This document shows, piece by piece, positions 42,693 through 51,802 of a stretch of DNA of 64,000 nucleotides; positions within the stretch are counted from its first letter, which is position 1, and every line of letters starts with the position of its first letter. The DNA comes from Stenotrophomonas maltophilia. GTDB taxonomy: Bacteria > Pseudomonadota > Gammaproteobacteria > Xanthomonadales > Xanthomonadaceae. The DNA lies in NCBI RefSeq assembly GCF_003970865.1, contig NZ_RXLZ01000023.1:1-64000 (forward strand). Direction: 5' to 3'. The position numbers and the translations under genes are program-made. Under the pieces are notes generated by a model. That model worked only from the letters and a program-made list of their open reading frames with translations, did not search any database and was not told the origin of the DNA.

Positions 42693-43892
42693 ATGCATGG
42701 CATCCTGCGCGTCCCGCTCCACACCGATGCCTCCATGCAGATCAGACGTTGCTCCATCGTGATGTTCGAGCCCCGTGCGGAAGTGGCGCTGGACCTTGAC
42801 CTGCTGCTCAAGGGAGAGGCCGGCCTGGGCACCACGATGCAGTGGTACGCGCTGGCCGCGCACCTTGATGCGCCGCTCAGGGTGGAGGCTGGCGACGTGG
42901 CGCTGTTGGGCCGTATCGTGCCCGACGCCTGGGTCGACGCGGCGCACAGCAACATTGGCGAAGCCGATCTCGACCGGTTGCTGCACAGTGGTCTGCTGAT
43001 CAGTGACGACGCGGCCCACGCTGGGCACCGCCAGCGAGACCAGCGTGTACGTGATGCCAGCTGGTGGCCGCTGTCGGCGCTGGCCCATCGGCTGGGGCGC
43101 TGGAGCGGTATCGACAGCGCGCAGCAGATGCGCGAAGAGAAACTTGTCACGGCGCAGGATCTGCGACGTAGATTCGGCCCTCCACCACCAGCCGTGATGC
43201 CCCCTGCCACCGAGCCGCTGGTACTGCCCCTGCCAGAAGACGAGCCGCGTGACCTGCTCCTTGCGAGGCGCGCGACCTGCCGCAACTTCGATACCGCACG
43301 ATCATTGCCGTTGCGCATGCTCGCCCAGATGTTCAAGCGGACGGTGAAGGCGCACGCCGTGGTGGAGCCCGGCGAAGACATGGCCTTTCTGAAGAAGCAT
43401 GTTCCTTCCGGTGGAGGCCTGCATCCGCTGGAAACCTATGTCATCGCCGTGGACGTCGATGGCCTTGCCGCAGGTGTCTATCACTATCACGCGCTGGAAC
43501 ACACCCTGCGACCGCTGCCGGTGGATGGCACCGGTCTTCGCGGCAGCGTGCTGACGCTGCTGGCTGGACAGGACTGGTTCGCGGCTGCGCCACTGCACAT
43601 CATCCAGGTTGCGCGGTTCCCGCGAAGCTTCTGGAAGTATCGCAACCATCCCAAGGCCTATCGGGCAGTGCTGCTGGATGCAGGCCACCTGTCACAACAG
43701 TGGATGTTGTCTGCCACCGAACTTGGGCTGGCGGCCTACGTCACCGCTGCCATCAATGAAGTGGATATCGAAGCCCTGCTGGGCCTGGATGGCATCGACG
43801 CCAGTCCGGTAATGATGTGTGGATTGGGGTGGCGGGCAGCGGACCAGACCACCAGCGAGTTTGATCCATTGCAGCGGGTCTGGCCGGGTTGA
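42693..43892 (+). CDS. putative peptide maturation dehydrogenase (SagB-like nitroreductase fold)
   Basis: A 399-residue protein. The N-terminal half (about 15-165) has no motif I recognise and may bind the peptide. The C-terminal half (about 186-395) is an FMN-dependent SagB-type nitroreductase: LLARRATCRNFD, VPSGGGLHPLETYVIAVDV, GVYHYHALEHTLRPL and a later QQWMLSATELGLAAYVTAAINE. SagB enzymes oxidise azolines to azoles in RiPPs such as streptolysin S, but no cyclodehydratase (YcaO) gene is nearby, so the substrate bond is unknown. It is divergent from the precursor gene. ATG 42693 is the first in frame; Met at 42735 is an alternative. Confidence 0.85.
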   Translation: MHGILRVPLHTDASMQIRRCSIVMFEPRAEVALDLDLLLKGEAGLGTTMQWYALAAHLDAPLRVEAGDVALLGRIVPDAWVDAAHSNIGEADLDRLLHSGLLISDDAAHAGHRQRDQRVRDASWWPLSALAHRLGRWSGIDSAQQMREEKLVTAQDLRRRFGPPPPAVMPPATEPLVLPLPEDEPRDLLLARRATCRNFDTARSLPLRMLAQMFKRTVKAHAVVEPGEDMAFLKKHVPSGGGLHPLETYVIAVDVDGLAAGVYHYHALEHTLRPLPVDGTGLRGSVLTLLAGQDWFAAAPLHIIQVARFPRSFWKYRNHPKAYRAVLLDAGHLSQQWMLSATELGLAAYVTAAINEVDIEALLGLDGIDASPVMMCGLGWRAADQTTSEFDPLQRVWPG

Positions 43893-43931
43893 GGCGTGGC
43901 GCGCCGTTGCCAGCGCGCCACTGTCATTTCA

Positions 43932-45932
43932 TCAGGCCGCGTCGAAGTCCACCAGCACCGCGCCATCACCCACCTGGTCGCCGGCCTTGGCGCGGTAGCC
44001 CTTCACCGTGCCGTCGGCCGGTGCCTGCAACGTGTGCTCCATCTTCATCGCTTCCAGCACCACCAGCGGCATGCCACGCTTGACCTCGGTGCCGGCCGCG
44101 ACCAGCGTCGCGACGATCTTGCCCGGCATCGGCGCCAGCAGGCTGCCGGCATCGGCCACGGCGTGGTCCGATTCGCCCACCGGATCATGCAGGGTGAAGC
44201 GGTGCTGGCCATCGGCGCCGAACAGATACAGCTGGTCGCCGTCGCGCAGCAGCTGCAGTGACCAGCGGCGCTCGTCCAGCTGCACGGTCAGATGCTGCGC
44301 ATCGGCCGTGCCGATTAGCTGCACCGGTGCGGCGTCATCGCGCTGCACGCGCCAGCCATCGGCCTGCGCCCACACTTTCAGCGTGTGTGTGCGTTCGCCC
44401 TGCTGCAGCGGCAGCACGCGTGGTGCCGAGGCGCCGAGGCGCCAGCCGTCCTGGACCTGCCACGGCGAATGCGGGTCGCGCGCGTCGATGCTGGCACCGG
44501 CAGTGCTTGCAACAGCGGCCACGGCGGCCAGCTGCCACAGGGCATCATCGGTATCGCCCACTGCACTCAATGCCGCCTGTTCGCGTTCGATCAGCGCGGT
44601 ATCCAGCTTGGCGTGCGCGAACGAATCGGTGTTCACCAGCCGACGCAGGAAGCCGGCATTGGTGGTCACGCCCACCACCTGGCAGTCCGCCAGTGCCTGG
44701 CTCATGCGGCGCAGTGCGGCGTCGCGGTCCACGTCCCAGACGATCAGCTTGGCAATCATCGGATCGTAGTACGGGGTGATGCTGTCGCCTTCCTCCACGC
44801 CGGTATCCACGCGCACATGGGCCGACGGGGTCGGCAGGCGCAGGCGGCGCAGGGTGCCGGTGGACGGCAGGAAGCCCCGGTCGGCATCTTCGGCGTACAG
44901 GCGCGCTTCGATGGCGTGGCCGTGGATGGCCAGCTGCTCCTGGCGCAGTGGCAGCGGCTGGCCCGAGGCTACGCGCAGCTGCCACTCCACCAGGTCGGTG
45001 CCGGTGATGTACTCGGTCACCGGGTGCTCGACCTGCAGGCGGGTGTTCATTTCCATGAAGTAGAAATCGCCGTCCGGCCCGGCGATGAACTCCACCGTGC
45101 CGGCACCGACGTAGCCCACCGCACGCGCTGCATCCACAGCGGCCTGGCCCATCGCGGCGCGGCGCTCGGCACTCATGCCCGGGGCGGGTGCTTCTTCCAG
45201 CACCTTCTGGTGGCGGCGCTGCACCGAGCAGTCGCGCTCGAACAGGTAGACCGCCTCACCGTGGCGGTCGCCGAATACCTGGATCTCGATATGGCGCGGG
45301 CGCTCGACGTACTTCTCGACCAGCACGTGGTCATTGCCGAATGCCGAGGCTGCCTCGCGCTGGCAGCTGGCCAGCGCATCGACGAAGTCCTCGCTGCGCT
45401 CGACCTTGCGCATGCCCTTGCCACCGCCACCGGCGCTGGCCTTGATCAGCACCGGGTAGCCGATGCCATCGGCCTGCGTGCGCAGGAAGTCCGGCGCCTG
45501 CTGGTCGCCGTGGTAGCCCGGCGTCAGGGGTACGCCGGCCTTGGCCATCAGCGCCTTGGCCGCGCTCTTGTCGCCCATCGCGCGGATGGCGCTGGCCGGC
45601 GGCCCGATGAAGGTGATGCCGGCCGCAGCGCAGGCATCGGCGAAGTCGGCATTCTCGGACAGGAAGCCGTAACCGGGGTGGATCGCCTGCGCGCCGGTCA
45701 GGCGTGCGGCGTCGAGCAGGGCATCGCCGCGCAGGTAGCTCTCACGTGCAGCGGCCGGACCAATGTGGATGGCTTCGTCGGCCAGCCGCACGTGGCGTGC
45801 GTTGCGGTCGGCATCGGAATACACCGCCACGGTGGCGATGCCGAGGCGGCGGCAGGTGGTGATGACGCGGCAGGCGATTTCGCCGCGGTTGGCGATCAGG
45901 ACTTTGGTGAACATGGCAACAGGCTCGGTCAT
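43932..45932 (-). CDS. liuD: acyl-CoA carboxylase alpha subunit (biotin carboxylase + BCCP), methylcrotonyl-CoA type
   Basis: A 666-residue biotin-dependent carboxylase subunit. An N-terminal biotin carboxylase domain (about 7-455; KVLIANRGEIACRVI, the glycine loop SAGGGGKGMRKV, FMEMNTRLQVEHPVTE) is followed by a linker and a C-terminal biotinyl domain with the biotin Lys630 in EAMKMEH. Placed after ivd and the carboxyltransferase subunit, it is most likely 3-methylcrotonyl-CoA carboxylase alpha of leucine degradation. ATG 45932 is nine bases after the previous stop; ATG 45914 is an alternative. Confidence 0.9.
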   Translation of the reverse strand: MTEPVAMFTKVLIANRGEIACRVITTCRRLGIATVAVYSDADRNARHVRLADEAIHIGPAAARESYLRGDALLDAARLTGAQAIHPGYGFLSENADFADACAAAGITFIGPPASAIRAMGDKSAAKALMAKAGVPLTPGYHGDQQAPDFLRTQADGIGYPVLIKASAGGGGKGMRKVERSEDFVDALASCQREAASAFGNDHVLVEKYVERPRHIEIQVFGDRHGEAVYLFERDCSVQRRHQKVLEEAPAPGMSAERRAAMGQAAVDAARAVGYVGAGTVEFIAGPDGDFYFMEMNTRLQVEHPVTEYITGTDLVEWQLRVASGQPLPLRQEQLAIHGHAIEARLYAEDADRGFLPSTGTLRRLRLPTPSAHVRVDTGVEEGDSITPYYDPMIAKLIVWDVDRDAALRRMSQALADCQVVGVTTNAGFLRRLVNTDSFAHAKLDTALIEREQAALSAVGDTDDALWQLAAVAAVASTAGASIDARDPHSPWQVQDGWRLGASAPRVLPLQQGERTHTLKVWAQADGWRVQRDDAAPVQLIGTADAQHLTVQLDERRWSLQLLRDGDQLYLFGADGQHRFTLHDPVGESDHAVADAGSLLAPMPGKIVATLVAAGTEVKRGMPLVVLEAMKMEHTLQAPADGTVKGYRAKAGDQVGDGAVLVDFDAA

Positions 45933-45940
45933 GGCACGGG

Positions 45941-47551
45941 TTACATGCGGAACACGCCGAAGCGCGTCTGCTGCGGGGCGGCGTTGAGGCTGGCCGACAG
46001 CGCCAGGGCCAGCACCCGGCGGGTATCGGCCGGATCGATCACGCCGTCATCCCACAGGCGCGCGCTGGCGTAGTACGGGTGGCCCTGCTGCTCGAACTGG
46101 TCGCGGATCGGTGCCTTGAACGCATCTTCCTCCGCTGCCGGCCACTGGCCGCCCTTGGCTTCGATGCCATCGCGCTTGACCGTGGCCAGCACGCTGGCGG
46201 CCTGCTCGCCGCCCATCACGCCGATGCGCGCGTTCGGCCACATCCACAGGAAGTTCGGCGAGTACGCGCGGCCGCACATGCCGTAGTTGCCGGCACCGAA
46301 CGAGCCGCCGATCACCACGGTGAACTTGGGTACCTTGGCGCAGGCCACCGCCATCACCAGCTTGGCACCGTCCTTGGCGATGCCGCCCTGTTCGTACTTG
46401 CGGCCGACCATGAAGCCGGTGATGTTCTGCAGGAACACCAGCGGGATGTTGCGCTGGGTGCACAGCTCGATGAAGTGCGCACCCTTCAGCGCCGACTCCG
46501 AGAACAGGATGCCGTTGTTGGCGATGATGCCGATCGGGTAGCCGTTCAGATGGGCAAAGCCGGTCACCAGCGTTGCGCCGTAGCGCGGCTTGAACTCATC
46601 GAAACGCGAACCGTCCACCAGCCGCGCGATCACTTCGCGCACGTCGTAGGGCTTGCGCGTATCGGCCGGGATCACCCCGTACAGTTCGTGTGCCGGCAGC
46701 AGCGGCTCTTCCGTTGCCTGCACCGCCATCGCCGGTTCCGGCTTGCGCCAGTTGAGCTGGGCGATGATCGCGCGCACCCGCGCCAGTGCCTGCAGATCGT
46801 TGTCGGCCATGTGGTCGGCCACGCCGGAGATGCGCGTGTGCACATCGGCGCCGCCCAGTTCCTCGGCGGTGACCACTTCACCGGTGGCCGCCTTCACCAG
46901 CGGTGGGCCGCCCAGGAAAATGGTGCCTTGTTCGCGCACGATCACCGTCTCATCGCTCATCGCCGGCACATAAGCGCCACCGGCGGTGCAGCTGCCCATC
47001 ACGCAGGCGATCTGTGGGATGCCCTGCGCCGAGAGGTTGGCCTGGTTGTAGAAGATGCGGCCGAAATGGTCGCGGTCGGGGAAGACTTCGTCCTGCAGCG
47101 GCAGGAACGCGCCACCGGAATCGACCAGGTAGATGCACGGCAGGTGGTTCTGCTCGGCGATCTCCTGCGCGCGCAGGTGCTTCTTCACCGTCATCGGGTA
47201 GTAGGTACCGCCCTTGACCGTGGCATCGTTGGCCACGATCACGCATTCCACGCCGCTCACCCGGCCGATGCCGGCCACCACGCCCGCGGCGGGCACGGCG
47301 TCTTCGTACATGCCGTGCGCGGCCAGCGGCGCGATTTCCAGGAAAGCGCTGCCGGGGTCGAGCAGGGCGTCGATGCGGTCACGCACCAGCAGCTTGCCGC
47401 GTGCGGTGTGCTTGGCGCGTGCGGCTTCGCTGCCACCCAGCGCGGTGCGCGCCAGGGTGGCATGCAGGTCGTCAACCACGGCCTGCATGGCCGCGCGGTT
47501 GCTTTCAAAGGTTTCGCTGCCCGGTTGCAGCTGGCTGTTCAGGACGGTCAT
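45941..47551 (-). CDS. liuB: acyl-CoA carboxylase beta subunit, methylcrotonyl-CoA type
   Basis: A 536-residue carboxyltransferase with the paired crotonase-like folds: [39 protein letters not shown] in the N-half and [40 protein letters not shown] in the C-half. These regions match methylcrotonyl-CoA carboxylase beta rather than propionyl-CoA carboxylase. It transfers carboxyl from biotin on the alpha subunit to 3-methylcrotonyl-CoA. It starts ten bases after ivd and ends eight bases before the alpha-subunit gene: one operon. Confidence 0.92.
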   Translation of the reverse strand: MTVLNSQLQPGSETFESNRAAMQAVVDDLHATLARTALGGSEAARAKHTARGKLLVRDRIDALLDPGSAFLEIAPLAAHGMYEDAVPAAGVVAGIGRVSGVECVIVANDATVKGGTYYPMTVKKHLRAQEIAEQNHLPCIYLVDSGGAFLPLQDEVFPDRDHFGRIFYNQANLSAQGIPQIACVMGSCTAGGAYVPAMSDETVIVREQGTIFLGGPPLVKAATGEVVTAEELGGADVHTRISGVADHMADNDLQALARVRAIIAQLNWRKPEPAMAVQATEEPLLPAHELYGVIPADTRKPYDVREVIARLVDGSRFDEFKPRYGATLVTGFAHLNGYPIGIIANNGILFSESALKGAHFIELCTQRNIPLVFLQNITGFMVGRKYEQGGIAKDGAKLVMAVACAKVPKFTVVIGGSFGAGNYGMCGRAYSPNFLWMWPNARIGVMGGEQAASVLATVKRDGIEAKGGQWPAAEEDAFKAPIRDQFEQQGHPYYASARLWDDGVIDPADTRRVLALALSASLNAAPQQTRFGVFRM

Positions 47552-47561
47552 CGCGGTGGCC

Positions 47562-48725
47562 TTACAGGGTGCGCTGGAACAGTTCGCGGCCGATCAGCAT
47601 GCGGCGGATCTCCGAAGTGCCGGCGCCGATTTCATACAGCTTGGCGTCGCGCCACAAACGGCCGGTCGGGTACTCGTTGATGTAGCCGTTGCCGCCCAGG
47701 ATCTGGATCGCCTGGCCGGTCAGCCAGGTGGCCTTCTCGGCGGCGTACAGGATGGCACCGGCGGCGTCCTGGCGGGTGGTGCGGCCCTGGTCGCAGGCAC
47801 GCGCCACGGCATAGACATACGCGCGGCAGGCGCCCAGGCCCACGTACATGTCGGCGATCTTGCCCTGGATCAGCTGGAAGCTGCCGATCGCTTCACCGAA
47901 CTGGTGGCGCTCGTGCACGTAGGGCATCACCACGTCCATGGCCGCGGCCATCAGGCCCAGCGGACCACCGGACAGCACCACGCGCTCGTAGTCCAGGCCG
48001 GACATCAGCACGCGCACGCCGCCACCGATCTGGCCCAGCACGTTTTCTTCCGGTACTTCGCAGTCCTGGAACACCAGCTCGCAGGTGGGCGAGGAACGCA
48101 TGCCCAGCTTGTCCAGCTTCTGCGCGGTGGAAAAGCCCTTCATGCCCTTCTCGACCAGGAACGCGGTGATGCCCTTGGCGCCGGCCTCCATGTCGGTCTT
48201 GGCATAGACGACCAGCACGTCGGCGTCCGGGCCGTTGGTGATCCACATCTTGTTGCCGTTGAGCACGTAGCGGTCACCGCGCTTGTCGGCGCGCAGCTTC
48301 ATCGACACCACGTCCGAGCCCGCACCCGGCTCGCTCATCGCCAGCGCGCCGATCAGGCTGCCGTTGCACAGGCCGGGCAGGAAGCGCTGCTTCTGTTCTT
48401 CGTTGCCGTTCTTGCGCAGCTGGTTCACGCACAGGTTGGAGTGCGCGCCGTAGGACAGGCCGATGCCGCCGGAAGCACGCGAGATCTCTTCCATCGCCAC
48501 CACGTGGGCCAGGTAGCCCATGCCGGTGCCGCCGTATTCTTCTTCCACGGTGAGGCCGAGCAGGCCCTGTTCGCCCAGCTTCGGCCACAGGGCCAGCGGG
48601 AACTGATTGGTGGCATCGGCCTCGGCGGCCAGCGGTGCGACCTCGGCGGCGGCAAAATGGGCCACGCTCTGGCGCAGCAGGTCGATGTCTTCGCCAAGGT
48701 CGAAGTTCAGGGATGGCACGTGCAT
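47562..48725 (-). CDS. ivd: isovaleryl-CoA dehydrogenase
   Basis: A 387-residue acyl-CoA dehydrogenase. The catalytic Glu sits in [16 protein letters not shown], the position specific to isovaleryl-CoA dehydrogenases, unlike the C-terminal Glu of most relatives. [42 protein letters not shown] and [33 protein letters not shown] complete the family pattern. It oxidises isovaleryl-CoA to 3-methylcrotonyl-CoA, passing electrons to ETF and then the ETF-QO encoded at 5393. First gene of the liu operon; divergent from a TetR gene. Confidence 0.94.
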   Translation of the reverse strand: MHVPSLNFDLGEDIDLLRQSVAHFAAAEVAPLAAEADATNQFPLALWPKLGEQGLLGLTVEEEYGGTGMGYLAHVVAMEEISRASGGIGLSYGAHSNLCVNQLRKNGNEEQKQRFLPGLCNGSLIGALAMSEPGAGSDVVSMKLRADKRGDRYVLNGNKMWITNGPDADVLVVYAKTDMEAGAKGITAFLVEKGMKGFSTAQKLDKLGMRSSPTCELVFQDCEVPEENVLGQIGGGVRVLMSGLDYERVVLSGGPLGLMAAAMDVVMPYVHERHQFGEAIGSFQLIQGKIADMYVGLGACRAYVYAVARACDQGRTTRQDAAGAILYAAEKATWLTGQAIQILGGNGYINEYPTGRLWRDAKLYEIGAGTSEIRRMLIGRELFQRTL

Positions 48726-48886
48726 TGTGGTGGCTCCACGGCGGGATGGCAGGAAATGGACGCACCCGGCGGGGGAGCGGGCGGCGGTCTGCTGGACCGC
48801 TGCCCGCACGGGCGATTGGACCCCAGCGTAGCGGGGTTCGGGTAAGAAGTGAATACAAATTCAAAAATTGAAACTAGAATCAAAAC
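48726..48886. promoter_or_regulatory. divergent ivd/TetR control region with palindrome
   Basis: The 161-base gap contains the AT-rich palindrome TTCAAAAATTGAA at 48860-48872, 15 bases before the TetR start, in an otherwise GC-rich context. It is the best candidate operator for the TetR protein. A second similar half (gaatacaaattc, 48851-48862) overlaps it. Confidence 0.5.
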
Positions 48887-49495
48887 ATGGCCTACAAACG
48901 CTCTGCACTGATGGAAGAACGCCTGGCCGGGGCCCGTGAACGGATCCTGCTGGCCACCCGTGAGCTGGTCGCCACCGGCGGCTGGCGCAATGCCCCGGTG
49001 ACCGCCGTGGCGACCCAGGCGGGGGTGTCCACCGGCCTGATCTACCGGCACTTCCCGTCCAAGGCCGAGCTGTTCGTGGAGGTGCTCAACGCCGCCGTGG
49101 CCCACGAGGTCGCGATCATGGAGCGCATCGCCAGTGGCCCGGAGGTGGCCAGCGAGCGCCTGCGGCTGGCGATCACCGCCTTCGTCCGCCGCGCCCTGGC
49201 CGGGCCGGGGCTGGCGCACGCCTTCATCGTCGAACCGGTCGACCCGGATGTGGAAGCCGAGCGCATGCGTGGTCGTCGCGCCTTCGGCGACGTGTTCCTG
49301 CGGCTGGTGGAGGAGGGCGTGGCGGCCGGTGAGCTGCCGGCGCAGGACGCGCATGTGGCCGCCGCCTGCCTGGTCGGCGCCTTCACCGAAGCCATGGTCG
49401 GCCTCACCGCGCCCAGCCGCGAAGCACACCGCGACGAAGACGCACTGGTGGATGCGATCTGCAGCTTCTGCCTGCGCGCGATCGGCGCCCGGTAA
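48887..49495 (+). CDS. TetR family regulator, likely of leucine/isovalerate catabolism
   Basis: A 202-residue TetR protein. The N-terminal helix-turn-helix (about 15-62; ILLATRELVATGGWRNAPVT, VSTGLIYRHFPSKAELF) is intact; the C-terminal domain (70-200) would bind an acyl-CoA-like ligand. It is divergent from ivd, the usual position of a local repressor. The start codon ATG 48887 has no obvious ribosome site, and the operator-like palindrome ends 14 bases before it, so the message may be leaderless-like. Confidence 0.9.
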   Translation: MAYKRSALMEERLAGARERILLATRELVATGGWRNAPVTAVATQAGVSTGLIYRHFPSKAELFVEVLNAAVAHEVAIMERIASGPEVASERLRLAITAFVRRALAGPGLAHAFIVEPVDPDVEAERMRGRRAFGDVFLRLVEEGVAAGELPAQDAHVAAACLVGAFTEAMVGLTAPSREAHRDEDALVDAICSFCLRAIGAR

Positions 49496-49499
49496 CGTG

Positions 49500-49574
49500 G
49501 TAGAGCCGGCCGCTGGCCGGCTTCTGCACGATCTATCCGGCGGGATGGCGATGCCGGCCAGCGGCCGGCACTAC
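49500..49574. repeat. SMAG REP dimer
   Basis: GTAG at 49500 with agccggccgctggccggct, and an inverted unit ending CTAC at 49571-49574, right after the TetR stop. Confidence 0.85.
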
Positions 49575-49700
49575 CGGGTGGGCATGTTGCGCCGCACCAG
49601 CAGTGACGCCTGTTGTCGCACGCAAAGCGCGTTCTATACTCGGTCCATCACGCAGTCGCTCAGCCGTGGTCCAACGACTATCAGCCAGGGGTAACGAAGA

Positions 49701-50219
49701 GTGCGGAATTACGATCTGGAGTTCCTGAAACGCTTCTCCATGGTGATCGCGCTGCTGGCGACCATCACCCTCGGCCTCATCCTCCTTGCCGCCTACATCC
49801 ACACCCGGATTCCACCCGAGGTGTCGCCGACTGCGGCCAAGCGCACCGAACAGCGCATTTCGCCCACCGGCGCGGTCTATGCCGGCAGCACCGGTGCCGC
49901 CGCGCAGGCTGCGGCCAAGGCCGCCGCGCTGGCCAAGGCCGCCTCGCAGGTGGCCTACGGCGGCACCAAGGATGGCAAGGTCATCTTCGACAACCTGTGC
50001 ACCGCCTGCCACACCACCGGTGTGGGCATGGCGCCGACGCTGGACCATTCGCACTGGGACAAGCGCATCGCACAGGGCAAGGACACCCTCTACAAGCACG
50101 CCATCGAGGGCTATACCGGCCCGGATGGCGGCATCATGCCGCCCAAGGGCGGCAACCCGGCGCTGACCGAGGAACAGATCCACGCCACCGTGGACTGGAT
50201 GCTGGGCAACCTGAAGTAG
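49701..50219 (+). CDS. cytochrome c5 family protein, membrane-anchored
   Basis: A 172-residue cytochrome. A single N-terminal membrane helix (about 13-32) anchors it, an Ala-rich linker (about 60-85) follows, then a class I heme domain with CTACH (NLCTACHTTGVGMAP) and the distal Met in GIMPPKGGNPALT. This is the cytochrome c5 layout. It would carry electrons in the periplasm, likely to a terminal oxidase. GTG 49701 follows AGGGGTAACGAAGA; no ATG precedes the helix. Confidence 0.9.
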   Translation: MRNYDLEFLKRFSMVIALLATITLGLILLAAYIHTRIPPEVSPTAAKRTEQRISPTGAVYAGSTGAAAQAAAKAAALAKAASQVAYGGTKDGKVIFDNLCTACHTTGVGMAPTLDHSHWDKRIAQGKDTLYKHAIEGYTGPDGGIMPPKGGNPALTEEQIHATVDWMLGNLK

Positions 50220-50225
50220 ACGGTC

Positions 50226-50249
50226 GTGCCGGCCAGCGGCCGGCACTAC
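50226..50249. repeat. SMAG REP
   Basis: Single ccggccagcggccgg palindrome closed by CTAC, five bases after the cytochrome stop. Confidence 0.8.
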
Positions 50250-50356
50250 CCAGGCTTTGCCCACCGAGGCCTGATCGCTCATATGCCCCCGCTGCGCAGG
50301 CGGGGTTTCGCATTTCAGGGTTAGTCTGTGCGCCTCTTCCATGGAGTCGCCCGTCG

Positions 50357-51802
50357 ATGCGCCGCCGTTCCCTCGCCCTCGCCCTGTCCCTGCTGCTGCC
50401 GGCCGGCACCTTTGCCCAGGCCCAGCCGCAGGCCGCACCGGTCGCGTCGCCCTCCGCCGCGCGCAGCAGCGCCACCGTGGTGCTGGCTGCTGCGCCGACC
50501 GACTGGCGTGCGCTGGATGGCCAGCGCGTGCGCATCGCCGCACCGCTGACCCTGGCCGGTACCGACGGCCTGGAGCGCTTCGGCCAGCTCACCGTGGCCT
50601 TCGATGGCCGCCTCTGGCAGCCGACCGAAGTGGCCGCGCCGGGTACTGCCGGCTACGAGCAGGTGATGGCCGACAACCAGCGCCGCCGCCTGGTGCTGGA
50701 CGACGGCAGCGATGCCCGCGACCCGGCCAGCGTGGCCTACCTGCCGGCCAACCCGGTGCTGCGTACCGGCATGCAGCTGCGCAATGTGGAGGGCATCGTG
50801 CGCGTGGACGCACAGGGTCGTCCGCGGCTGCAGGTCGAAGGCGCGCTGAAGCTGCCGGAGCTGAAGCGTCCGGCGGTGCCGACGGTGCCGGGCAGCCTGC
50901 ACGTGGCGGCCTTCAACCTGGAGAACTTCTTCAATGGTGACGGCCAGGGCGGTGGCTTCCCGACCCTGCGCGGCGCGCGGACGCTGGACGAGCACAAGGC
51001 GCAGGTGGCCAAGCTGGTCACCACGGTCAACGCGCTGGGCGCCGACGTCGCCGCGCTGATGGAACTGGAGAACGACGGCTACGGTCCGCAGTCGGCCATT
51101 GCCGAACTGGTCGATGCGCTCAACCGCGACCGTGGCGCGCAGGGCGACTGGCGCTTCGTCGATGCCGGCAACGGCCCCGGCGACAACCCGATCCGGGTCG
51201 GCATCATCTACCGCAGCTCACGCCTGCAGCCGGTGGGCGCGCCGGCCACGCTGACCGGCGGCCCGTTCGTCGAGCACAGCCGCGTGCCGTTGGCACAGGC
51301 TTTCCAGGGCAAGCAGGGCGCGCCGTTCGTGGTGGTCGCCAACCATTTCAAGTCGAAGGGCTGTCGCGATGCGAGCGGTGCCGACGCCGACCGCAACGAC
51401 AACCAGGGCTGCTGGAACGCCACCCGCGTGACCTCGGCGCAGCAGCTGCACGCCTGGCTGCAGACCGACCCGACCGGAACCGGTGCCAAGGACGCCGTGC
51501 TGCTGGGTGATTTCAATGCCTACGCGATGGAAGACCCGATCCGCACCCTGCATGACCTGGGCTGGCAGGACGCGTTCAAGGTCGCCAAGGTCGAGCATCC
51601 CTACAGCTACGTCTACAACGGCTATACCGGCCGCCTCGACCACGCGCTGCTGAACCCGGGCATGGCCAAGCGCCTGCGCGGGGCCGCCGAATGGCACAGC
51701 AATGCCGACGAACAGGACGCCAGCGGCTACCAGGGCCGCAACGTGCAGGGCCCGTGGCGCAGCTCCGACCACGACCCGCTGTTGCTGGGCTTCGACAGAT
51801 AA
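50357..51802 (+). CDS. secreted ExeM/NucH-like endonuclease/exonuclease/phosphatase-family protein
   Basis: A 481-residue protein with a signal peptide (1-22). Residues about 40-165 are an OB-like N-terminal domain; about 180-480 is an endonuclease/exonuclease/phosphatase fold with FNLENFF, the metal Glu in LMELEND, the His in VVANHFKSKG, the pair D-x-N in LLGDFNAY and the C-terminal DH in RSSDHDPLLLG. This is the ExeM/NucH type of extracellular DNase. Without a clear C-terminal sorting tail it may be periplasmic or secreted by type II secretion. ATG 50357 starts the signal peptide. Confidence 0.9.
   Translation: MRRRSLALALSLLLPAGTFAQAQPQAAPVASPSAARSSATVVLAAAPTDWRALDGQRVRIAAPLTLAGTDGLERFGQLTVAFDGRLWQPTEVAAPGTAGYEQVMADNQRRRLVLDDGSDARDPASVAYLPANPVLRTGMQLRNVEGIVRVDAQGRPRLQVEGALKLPELKRPAVPTVPGSLHVAAFNLENFFNGDGQGGGFPTLRGARTLDEHKAQVAKLVTTVNALGADVAALMELENDGYGPQSAIAELVDALNRDRGAQGDWRFVDAGNGPGDNPIRVGIIYRSSRLQPVGAPATLTGGPFVEHSRVPLAQAFQGKQGAPFVVVANHFKSKGCRDASGADADRNDNQGCWNATRVTSAQQLHAWLQTDPTGTGAKDAVLLGDFNAYAMEDPIRTLHDLGWQDAFKVAKVEHPYSYVYNGYTGRLDHALLNPGMAKRLRGAAEWHSNADEQDASGYQGRNVQGPWRSSDHDPLLLGFDR

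Noticed and set aside
38788..43892. Thiazole/oxazole-type bacteriocin cluster like streptolysin S
   Set aside because: Only the SagB-like dehydrogenase is shared; there is no YcaO cyclodehydratase, no SagC-like protein and no ABC exporter.
43932..47551. Propionyl-CoA or acetyl-CoA carboxylase as the function of the alpha/beta pair
   Set aside because: The beta-subunit sequence pattern and the position directly after isovaleryl-CoA dehydrogenase favour methylcrotonyl-CoA carboxylase, although substrate was not tested.
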